Source: JAAYAY01 sp964429355 (GTDB lineage Bacteria > Planctomycetota > Planctomycetia > Pirellulales > Thermoguttaceae). From it: DNA of 25,244 nucleotides. The notes beneath the pieces were generated by a model. The model was not told the origin of the DNA. It worked only from the letters and a program-made list of their open reading frames with translations, and did not search any database. Numbering within the stretch: the stretch's first letter is position 1; every line of letters begins with the position of its first letter. The stretch is from NCBI GenBank assembly GCA_964429355.1, contig CAYSCH010000100.1:1-25244 (forward strand), written 5' to 3'. Shown piece after piece: positions 15,690 to 22,110 of this stretch. Position numbers and translations under genes: made by a program.

Positions 15690-16601
15690 CTAGCCTACGA
15701 GCCCAAACGCCCAGAAGGCGTATGCCACCGGCGCAGCAAGCAGAAGAGAGTCGAGAATATCGAGCACCCCCCCAAAGCCTGGTATCCAACTGCTGGAGTC
15801 TTTCTGCTCAACATCCCGTTTGATCAAAGATTCCGCCAGATCGCCGATGATTCCGCTCACACACACGGCGACGCCGAACAATCCCCATCCCCACCAGCGA
15901 GTGGGGCTTGCGTCGGAGTTCATGATCGGCACCAGCCACAGGAACGTGAGCGCCGAAGCCCCCACCGAGAACACGACCGCCCCGGCGGCTCCCTCCATAG
16001 TCTTGCCGGGGCTCAAACCCGGAGCCATCTTGTTCCGTCCGAACAGCCGCCCCACGGTGTAGGCTCCGATGTCCCCCATCTTCGTAACGATCACCACCGA
16101 TGCCAACCCTGCGATGCCCCAGGACATTCGCAGTTGAATGAGAAAGGTCAACAATGCTCCCAAGTAGACCACTGCAAACACAGCGGCCGCTACATTGACG
16201 GTTACCCCTCCAGGCCGCTCGAAGCGACGCATCTCGGCCAGGAAGATAATCGTCACCGCGACCGCCAAGGCCATCAGGATCCAGTTGCTCGTGGAAGCCG
16301 GATAGTTCGCCGAAAAATAGCCCGACATTTCGGGCGTCCGTCCGTAGGGAAAGAAGAAGTATAGCGACGACCCCCAGGCCACGGAAACGACCAGGAGGTT
16401 GCTTACATGAACGGTCCATCGTATCGGACGAATTCCTCCCGCTTGAGCCAGATCCAGGACCTCGCCGGTTGCCATCCACAAGGCCAGCGTCAAGAGCGGA
16501 AACAGGCACATTCCGGGAAGCGGGGCTTTGTGGTCAAGCCAGCACAGCCCGATCAGAATGGCAATGATCAGAATTCCCAGGATGAGTCGCCAACGTAGCA
16601 T
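15690..16601 (-). CDS. cdsA: Phosphatidate cytidylyltransferase (CDP-diacylglycerol synthase)
   Basis: Integral membrane enzyme that makes CDP-diacylglycerol from phosphatidic acid and CTP for phospholipid synthesis. The protein is 303 residues, mostly hydrophobic with about eight TM segments. The signature region is at 258-285: SLIKRDVEQKDSSSWIPGFG, then GVLDILDS. The S-x-x-KR-x4-KD core and both metal-binding aspartates are kept, but the usual PGHGG-x-x-DR is PGFGGVLDI, so H becomes F and R becomes I. KMGDIGAYTVGRLFGR (about 189-204) and the following SPGKTMEG are also family-typical. The start is the ATG at 16601 with AGGA (16608-16611) 6 nt upstream. The frame is open into uppS, but that extension has no similarity. 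It follows uppS by 29 bp, a classical pairing. Confidence 0.95.
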   Translation of the reverse strand: MLRWRLILGILIIAILIGLCWLDHKAPLPGMCLFPLLTLALWMATGEVLDLAQAGGIRPIRWTVHVSNLLVVSVAWGSSLYFFFPYGRTPEMSGYFSANYPASTSNWILMALAVAVTIIFLAEMRRFERPGGVTVNVAAAVFAVVYLGALLTFLIQLRMSWGIAGLASVVIVTKMGDIGAYTVGRLFGRNKMAPGLSPGKTMEGAAGAVVFSVGASALTFLWLVPIMNSDASPTRWWGWGLFGVAVCVSGIIGDLAESLIKRDVEQKDSSSWIPGFGGVLDILDSLLLAAPVAYAFWAFGLVG

Positions 16602-16630
16602 ATCGTGTCCTGCGGACCTTCGCACGGTCC

Positions 16631-17398
<768 letters not shown>

Positions 17399-17474
17399 GT
17401 TCCCAATCCGTCAACCAGGCCGGCAGAAGCGGTGTTGTTCGTCCGCCTTCCCAGAACTCTCCATCCAAACACCC

Positions 17475-17503
17475 ATTAGACCCCCCTCGCTGGGCACCGT
17501 CAA
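17475..17503 (-). promoter_or_regulatory. Sigma70-type promoter for uppS-cdsA
   Basis: On the minus strand: TTGACG (17498-17503, 5 of 6), a 17-bp spacer, then TCTAAT (17475-17480, 5 of 6). Transcription would start near 17468, about 70 nt before the uppS ATG. Spacing is ideal. The trmH-like stop lies 41 bp upstream. Confidence 0.6.
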
Positions 17504-17543
17504 GAATTGGGGGAGTGCGGGGCGGCTCTCTCCGGGCCCTCGA

Positions 17544-18044
17544 TCATCCATTCGGAAACTGGCGGCAGTACTCATACAAGGCCATGGCAGTTGCCGTGGC
17601 CGCATTGTGGCTGTAGGGCATCCCGTAGACTGGGATTTCGACCACGTGGTTCAGTATCCGCAGTACTTCCGGTTCGATGCCGCTTCGTTCGTTGCCTACC
17701 ACGAGCACACACCTCGGCGGGAAGGAAAACGTGAACAACGATTCGGAACCCGTCGTTTGTTCCAGGCCCACCAGTTGATACCCGTCGGCGCCGAGCCGCT
17801 GAAGTACGGGGAGAAGGGTACGATGGACCTCGATCTTGAGAGTCTCGTGGGCATCGCGGGCGATCTTTGAAACGACCTTCCCGGTCCCGCAACAGATCAT
17901 GGTGCGGATTCCGCAACAACCTGCCGTTCGCGCGATCCGCGAGAGATTGACGTTGCTCCGCATGGGCGGACAGGCAACGATCAACTCACGCGGTGTGACC
18001 AGTTCGCAGGGTTTCTCATGTCGTTTCTGGACGAACTCATTCAT
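17544..18044 (-). CDS. TrmH/SpoU-family RNA 2'-O-methyltransferase
   Basis: A 166-residue single-domain SPOUT-type protein; members methylate ribose 2'-OH of tRNA or rRNA using S-adenosylmethionine. Seen: motif 1 region RSNVNLSRIARTAGCCGI (about 29-46) with the conserved N and R; motif 2 LVVGNERSGI (about 114-123) with the conserved N, E and G; motif 3 IPVYGMPYSHNAATATAMAL (about 136-155). The usual SLNVS of motif 3 is SHNAA here, keeping S and N. It lacks the N-terminal substrate-binding domain of RlmB and is close to the size of TrmL, so it is a minimal enzyme of unknown target. The ATG at 18044 is used; a GTG nine bases upstream is possible. It is preceded by a strongly structured leader (18102-18168) and followed by uppS after 145 bp. 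Confidence 0.85.
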   Translation of the reverse strand: MNEFVQKRHEKPCELVTPRELIVACPPMRSNVNLSRIARTAGCCGIRTMICCGTGKVVSKIARDAHETLKIEVHRTLLPVLQRLGADGYQLVGLEQTTGSESLFTFSFPPRCVLVVGNERSGIEPEVLRILNHVVEIPVYGMPYSHNAATATAMALYEYCRQFPNG

Positions 18045-18101
18045 CGTGAACACCGGACCGGAGAATAGGACCCCTACCGAATCCGGCAGTTTACCAGCAA
18101 T

Positions 18102-18168
18102 GCCCCGCCGATAGAAGAAATGAGGCCGGGTTCCCGCCGAAAGAATGGCTATCCGGCGGGGCCCGGCC
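18102..18168 (-). promoter_or_regulatory. Leader with two mutually exclusive GC-rich hairpins upstream of the trmH-like gene
   Basis: Structure A pairs GCCCCGCCGATAG (18102-18114) with CTATCCGGCGGGGC (18149-18162): 13 bp with a single bulged G. Structure B pairs GGCCGGG (18124-18130) with CCCGGCC (18162-18168) and CCCGCCG (18133-18139) with CGGCGGG (18154-18160): 14 bp with a small internal loop. Both use 18154-18160, so only one can form. On the minus strand structure B is followed by TCATTTCTTCT, a T-rich stretch. The element ends 57 nt before the trmH-like ATG. It could be an attenuator or a REP-like palindrome; the sequence alone does not decide. Confidence 0.5.
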
Positions 18169-18171
18169 CTG

Positions 18172-18324
18172 CGTAGCGCTTTCGTATGAAAACGCTACGG
18201 TACCTGTTTCTGTGCTTGCGGATGTTTCGTCTCCTCCCAGGGCGGGGAGACTGCAGACGGTGCAGGATGAGTCAACCTTCTGGGGCTGCAGAGAGTGAAA
18301 AAGGAACCTGCGAGTCAGGAGTTC
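18172..18324. other. Cluster of further hairpins in non-coding DNA
   Basis: Four more stem-loops follow in 150 bp. CGTAGCG (18172-18178) with CGCTACG (18193-18199), continued inside by TTTC/GAAA around GTAT. GTCTCC (18229-18234) with GGAGAC (18246-18251). CTGCA (18251-18255) with TGCAG (18261-18265). GGAAC (18303-18307) with GTTCC (18320-18324), continued by CTG/CAG. No open frame here has coding character. A structured RNA is possible on either strand; I match it to no known family. Confidence 0.4.
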
Positions 18325-18650
18325 CCGGCTTCGACGGACCGCTGGCCGAACGCGAGATGAGGAGAGACTGAGTTGCGTAGTTCGGCTTGGAACTTCCATT
18401 CAATTCTACCGCACGGCAAAAAATCAGGAAGTGCAATCTGGCACAAATTGCTTTTTCGCCAGGCAGATGACGCAGGATTTCCTGTACCCAGCTTGACCCC
18501 GCCCCAAATTCGCCACTACACTGCCCGGCATGCCGTGAGGGACGGGAGCAGGCCGCACCAGCCCACGAGCGCCTTGCACCGGTCGACGGCCTGCGGACCT
18601 CGAGGGCGGAGAACCCTGTCACCAAGGTAGCCGAACGAAAGGCAACCATC
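18325..18650. other. Remaining intergenic region before the Tat-exported protein
   Basis: Non-coding apart from a candidate promoter at 18493-18522 and the ribosome binding site AAAGG before the ATG at 18651. It has two A/T-rich patches near 18415-18455. Confidence 0.5.
18493..18522 (+). promoter_or_regulatory. Candidate promoter for the gene at 18651
   Basis: TTGACC (18493-18498, 5 of 6), an 18-bp spacer and TACACT (18517-18522, 4 of 6). Predicted leader about 120 nt. Confidence 0.4.
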
Positions 18651-19613
18651 ATGACCAATGGCGAGAAATCGACGCCGTCACCCACCCGAGCCGCCGACAG
18701 CAACCGGCGAGAGTTTCTGCGAGCCGCTGGAACCGCGTCGGTCGTCGCGGCGGCCGGATTCGGAGCGGCAGCCCAGGCCAAGGAGCAGGTCGATTCCCTC
18801 CTGCCTCAGGTTCAGCTTGGGCCACATCGGGTGTCGCGACTCGTCTGCGGCGCCAATCCGTTCAACGGCGGCTCCCACCTGTCGACCTTCGTCAATCGGC
18901 AGATGAAGGAGTACTACACTCCTGAGCAGATCCTCAAAACGCTCCGGCGCTGCCAGGAGGTTGGCATCAACTGCTGGCAGTCGAGCGGGATGAATGTGGA
19001 ACTCTACCAGCGCTTTCGAGAAGAAGGTGGGCAGATGCACTACATCTCCCTCGAGGCCCAGGGAAAGGACGATTCCAACCTCAAACGGCTCGCGGAAGTC
19101 GGCGCGATCGGTTGTGCCCATCACGGGGAAGTGACCGATCGGCTGTTCAAATCGGGTGAGATCGACAAGGTCCGCGAGTTCCTCAAGCAGATCCGCGACC
19201 ACGGGCTCCTCGTCGGCCTGTCGACGCACATGCCCGACGTGGTCGACACGGTGGAATCGAAGGGTTGGGATCTCGACTTCTACATGACCTGTGTCTACGA
19301 GCGGCACCGCAGTGCCGAGGAACTGGAAGCCCTGCTCGGCCAGGCACCCATACCGGTCGGCGAGGTTTACCTGCCCAAAGATCCCCCCCGAATGTTCAAG
19401 GCAATCCAGGCCACCAATCGCCCTTGTCTGGCCTTCAAGATTCTGGCCGCCGGACGGCTTTCCGAACGCCAGCAATGGGTCGAGCAGGCATTTCGAGACA
19501 CCTACACCTCGATCAAATCCACCGACGCGGTGATCATCGGCATTTACGACCAGTACAGCGATCAACCGGCCGAGTGCGCCTCCATGTGCAAGCAGTTTGC
19601 CGGCAAAGGCTGA
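18651..19613 (+). CDS. Tat-exported aldo/keto reductase-like or TIM-barrel protein
   Basis: A 320-residue protein with a twin-arginine signal: RREFL at 19-23, an alanine-rich hydrophobic stretch and a likely cut after AQA (41-43). The mature part starts with LLPQVQLGPHRVSRLVCGANPFNGG, which resembles the opening strand of aldo/keto reductases (LG-x-VS-RL-x-G). It continues with helix-strand repeats such as KTLRRCQEVGINCWQSS (about 96-112). The AKR catalytic tetrad (D, Y, K, H) is not clearly recognisable, so the enzymatic activity is uncertain. Planctomycetes export many proteins of this kind with unknown roles. AAAGG lies 9 nt before the ATG. It converges on the VCBS protein 157 bp away. An exported sugar-phosphate-isomerase-like barrel is an alternative. 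Confidence 0.7.
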   Translation: MTNGEKSTPSPTRAADSNRREFLRAAGTASVVAAAGFGAAAQAKEQVDSLLPQVQLGPHRVSRLVCGANPFNGGSHLSTFVNRQMKEYYTPEQILKTLRRCQEVGINCWQSSGMNVELYQRFREEGGQMHYISLEAQGKDDSNLKRLAEVGAIGCAHHGEVTDRLFKSGEIDKVREFLKQIRDHGLLVGLSTHMPDVVDTVESKGWDLDFYMTCVYERHRSAEELEALLGQAPIPVGEVYLPKDPPRMFKAIQATNRPCLAFKILAAGRLSERQQWVEQAFRDTYTSIKSTDAVIIGIYDQYSDQPAECASMCKQFAGKG

Positions 19614-19689
19614 CCGACGGTCCAGGGTGTGGGGGCCATCACCGTCAGGGCGGTCGGAAGGCTTTTCCAGGAACGGGCATACTGAACGG

Positions 19690-19730
19690 AAAAACGCCGG
19701 AGCCCCCGGGGAGATGGAGCAGCCGGCGTT
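19690..19730 (-). terminator. Intrinsic terminator for the VCBS gene
   Basis: On the minus strand an 8-bp perfect stem, AACGCCGG and CCGGCGTT (plus-strand arms 19693-19700 and 19723-19730), with a 22-nt loop, runs straight into TTTTT (the A-run at 19690-19694). It starts 40 bp past the stop codon of the VCBS gene. For the convergent plus-strand gene a weaker CCGAC/GTCGG pair (19614-19618, 19653-19657) followed by a short T-run at 19663 may play the same role. Confidence 0.6.
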
Positions 19731-19770
19731 CTGGAATCGCTACGAGCTGTGGGCAAGAACCGTTCGGTTC

Positions 19771-20961
19771 CTACTTCAGTCCATCGTTGATCAACAGCCA
19801 TGTTCCGGTCTTGCCGCTGACGGCGATGTCAATCCGGCCGTCTTCGTTGAAATCGGCGGTACGGATCTGCATGCCGATTCCCACGGCACCGCCGAACGGG
19901 CTAATCGTGTGGCGGAGGAACTTGCCCGACGCCTTGTCCCACTTGTAGTAGAACACGCATTCCGGATCCATACCGCCGGGATCCTTGCCGCCGTGGCCGC
20001 GAACGCGTTTGCCGGTGATGAACTCATTCTGGCCGTCGCCATCGAGGTCGACACCCACGATACTGTGGGCCTGGGACCAATCCTTGTCGATCTCGTGTTC
20101 GGTCCAGGTGGTGGTGCCGTCGGCTTTGGGTACGCCCTGTTCCCACCAGTACATACCGAAGTCGTGGGCCTTGCCCCAAAGGATATCGTTGCGGCCGTCC
20201 TCGTTGATGTCGGCAATCACGCAAGGGCAGCTTGGATGAGGCAATGCGGTTTCCGGATGGAAGGCCCACCTGGTCGCAAAGGGATCGCCGGCGGGACGCT
20301 CATACCAGCCGGTTTCCAGCAGGAGGTCCTCCCGCCCGTCGCCGTTGATGTCGCCAAAAGCAAAGCCATGGCCATGCCCCTGGTCACCGAGGACCTTCGC
20401 CTCGAGGGTCGGCTTCCCGTCGGCGTCCTTGGTGAACTTCCAGCAAACGGTCTCGGCTTTCTTGTCCCAATGATTGACAAACCACTCGGGCACGCCGTCG
20501 CCATCAAAATCCTTCAGCACCGTCACCTCGTTCTGCCCGCGAGTTTCCTTGAGCAGTTCCTGCTTCCACTTCAAGCCCTTGGTGAGTCCAGGTTGGCCCG
20601 GATTCTTGTACCAGTGAACGACCGACGTCATCCAACTATTGGAGATCACGTCGAGCCATCCGTCTCCGTCCACGTCGTACAGATGGTCCCCGTTGTTGTG
20701 AAGGAAGTCGTTGTCAAATTCCTCGATGTCGCGAACCGGACGCGGGACGAAGTCGGGGGCAGCAAACCAGGCGGGACCGGCCACAATGTCGAGCTTGCCG
20801 TCGTTGTTGACATCACCGACGGCACAACCTTCATTTGGGCTGATCATCAGGCAACGTTTGGAAAACTTGACCGTGGGACCGTCGGCGGCAGCCGTCAAAG
20901 CCGCTCCGAACAGGATGCCTGCCAGCGTGGCACATCCACAGAAAACCGTCTTCTTTCGCAT
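19771..20961 (-). CDS. Secreted VCBS/FG-GAP repeat protein
   Basis: A 396-residue exported protein with a Sec-type signal peptide (about 1-26, ending ALTAAADG). It holds seven calcium-loop motifs of the D-x-[DN]-x-DG-x-x-[DE] type at regular spacing: 50-58, 96-104, 151-159, 204-212, 251-259, 305-313 and 370-378. These are the loops of a seven-bladed FG-GAP/VCBS beta-propeller like those in integrin alpha subunits. No catalytic or anchoring domain is attached, so binding or a structural role is likely. The family is abundant in planctomycetes. A strong Shine-Dalgarno, AAGGAG (20969-20974), lies 7 nt before the ATG, and an intrinsic terminator follows the gene. Confidence 0.88.
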   Translation of the reverse strand: MRKKTVFCGCATLAGILFGAALTAAADGPTVKFSKRCLMISPNEGCAVGDVNNDGKLDIVAGPAWFAAPDFVPRPVRDIEEFDNDFLHNNGDHLYDVDGDGWLDVISNSWMTSVVHWYKNPGQPGLTKGLKWKQELLKETRGQNEVTVLKDFDGDGVPEWFVNHWDKKAETVCWKFTKDADGKPTLEAKVLGDQGHGHGFAFGDINGDGREDLLLETGWYERPAGDPFATRWAFHPETALPHPSCPCVIADINEDGRNDILWGKAHDFGMYWWEQGVPKADGTTTWTEHEIDKDWSQAHSIVGVDLDGDGQNEFITGKRVRGHGGKDPGGMDPECVFYYKWDKASGKFLRHTISPFGGAVGIGMQIRTADFNEDGRIDIAVSGKTGTWLLINDGLK

Positions 20962-21035
20962 GAGGTCACTCCTTGGGGTACAGAAGGGATTGGTCAGGCC
21001 TGCTCCGGATCGCCGCCCAGAAAAGGACTCCGAGA

Positions 21036-21054
21036 ACTCGGCAAATTGCCGAGT
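21036..21054. repeat. Perfect hairpin in the leader of the VCBS gene
   Basis: ACTCGGC (21036-21042) and GCCGAGT (21048-21054) around AAATT. In the plus direction it is followed by CGGTTTT, and in the minus direction by TCTCGG. It lies between the PH-like gene (stop at 21148) and the VCBS start (20961), so it may end the first transcript or sit in the leader of the second. Confidence 0.45.
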
Positions 21055-21147
21055 CGGTTTTCCACGGTCAGCGATGCAGGGTGGGCTGTGCGGTCATTAC
21101 CTCCAAGATATCCAGGGTAGCCGATGGAGGGAGGTGTCGCAACGAAC

Positions 21148-21609
21148 CTACCCGCCCACCGAAGGATCCAGATAGTAGCGGAGTTGAGCCAGGATTTCGT
21201 CGCGCCGCATACCCCACGGCAGGAACAAACCGTGGATCACGTCCACGGGGGCGCCTTGCTCGTAAGGGAGGAGGAGAACTCCAGAAGAAAAGACCTGGTG
21301 TTGGCGAATCTCGCCCCAGGGGATCCGCCGGTGACGCCCCCAAGCCCATTGATGGACGCCTTCGGCGTTCAATTCGAAAGTCACCGGTACAAAGAATCTC
21401 CATGCCGAAACCACCAGCGCCAAGCCAGCGCCGATCGCCAGGTGAAGGCGATCGGTCTGCCAATAGACGTAGTAGGCCGCGGCAAAAGTCCCCATGACAG
21501 CCAGTGAGCCAACAAGGAAATTGTCGCGCAAAGGCCAGCGACGCCACCGAACCAGCGGGGGCGGCTCGTCGATCCATGTCGAACTACTGGGTGCGGATAC
21601 GCTGCTCAT
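21148..21609 (-). CDS. Two-TM membrane protein with bacterial PH-like domain
   Basis: A 153-residue predicted membrane protein. A polar N-terminus (about 30 residues) is followed by two adjacent hydrophobic segments, near 30-50 (FLVGSLAVMGTFAAAYYVYW) and 55-75 (LAIGAGLALVVSAWRFFVPV). Then comes a short beta-rich part: VTFELNAEGVHQWAWGRHRR, then IPWGEIRQHQVFSSGVLLLP and a C-terminal helix with RDEILAQL. Strand order and the W in IPWGEI are typical of bacterial PH/DUF304-type domains behind a TM hairpin. The function is unknown. The ATG at 21609 is chosen because it lies about 43 bp past a perfect TATAAT; the frame is open to 21783 but that would place the start upstream of the promoter, and the extra part is low-quality sequence. 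Confidence 0.7.
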   Translation of the reverse strand: MSSVSAPSSSTWIDEPPPLVRWRRWPLRDNFLVGSLAVMGTFAAAYYVYWQTDRLHLAIGAGLALVVSAWRFFVPVTFELNAEGVHQWAWGRHRRIPWGEIRQHQVFSSGVLLLPYEQGAPVDVIHGLFLPWGMRRDEILAQLRYYLDPSVGG

Positions 21610-21651
21610 CGGAGAAAGCTGGCACGGGGAGGCTCTTGGACGCGCGGTTCT

Positions 21652-21657
21652 ATTATA
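21652..21657 (-). promoter_or_regulatory. Perfect -10 box for the PH-like gene
   Basis: TATAAT on the minus strand, predicted start near 21645, giving a 35-nt leader. The -35 region (about 21675-21681) is a poor match. Confidence 0.5.
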
Positions 21658-22110
21658 ACCTGCAGCCGGCCGATTTGTGTCTGCGACCAAGCAGCAATGC
21701 CGGTTCTTGATCAGCCTATCGGGGGGTTCGATGCCTTCCTGTGAGCGAAATGAGATTGCCCGGATTGGCGGGGAACGGTACATTGCCTCAACCCGCTGGT
21801 AAGGAACTTGGGATCGGAGTGCGGCATGGACCTAAGGGCGGACATGGCAGCACCTTTGGAGCAGCGCGGCATCGTCTGTCAGCTCTTCAGAACCGGTCGC
21901 GGTGACCAGGCGGAATTGCCATGGATTTGGGCGGGCGTCTCCAGTGATCACGCATTCCTTCAGCCGACACTCATGGATGTGCACCAGAATCGATACTCGG
22001 CAGTGGGCTGTCTCCTTGACACCTAGAAGGCCCTCTCTGGTCGGCATGAAGGCTGCCCCCAACAACCGGTTTCGACTCCTGCGCCGCGAGCTGCGTTTGG
22101 TGGGGTAAGT
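21658..22110. other. Divergent intergenic region before the RND exporter
   Basis: About 450 bp. It contains a possible 66-codon frame at 21826-22026 (plus) with GGAG six bases upstream, which I list only as a lead. A TTGACA at 22016-22021 has no fitting -10 box. Confidence 0.45.

Noticed and set aside
18300..18330. Similarity to the cobalamin-riboswitch B12 box (GAGTCAGGAG)
   Set aside because: The other conserved blocks of that riboswitch are absent and no cobalamin gene follows.
19597..21120. 507-codon open frame on the plus strand
   Set aside because: Antisense to the VCBS gene, which has a signal peptide, seven calcium loops and a strong ribosome binding site.
22016..22021. TTGACA as promoter of the RND exporter
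   Set aside because: No acceptable -10 box within 15-19 bp downstream.
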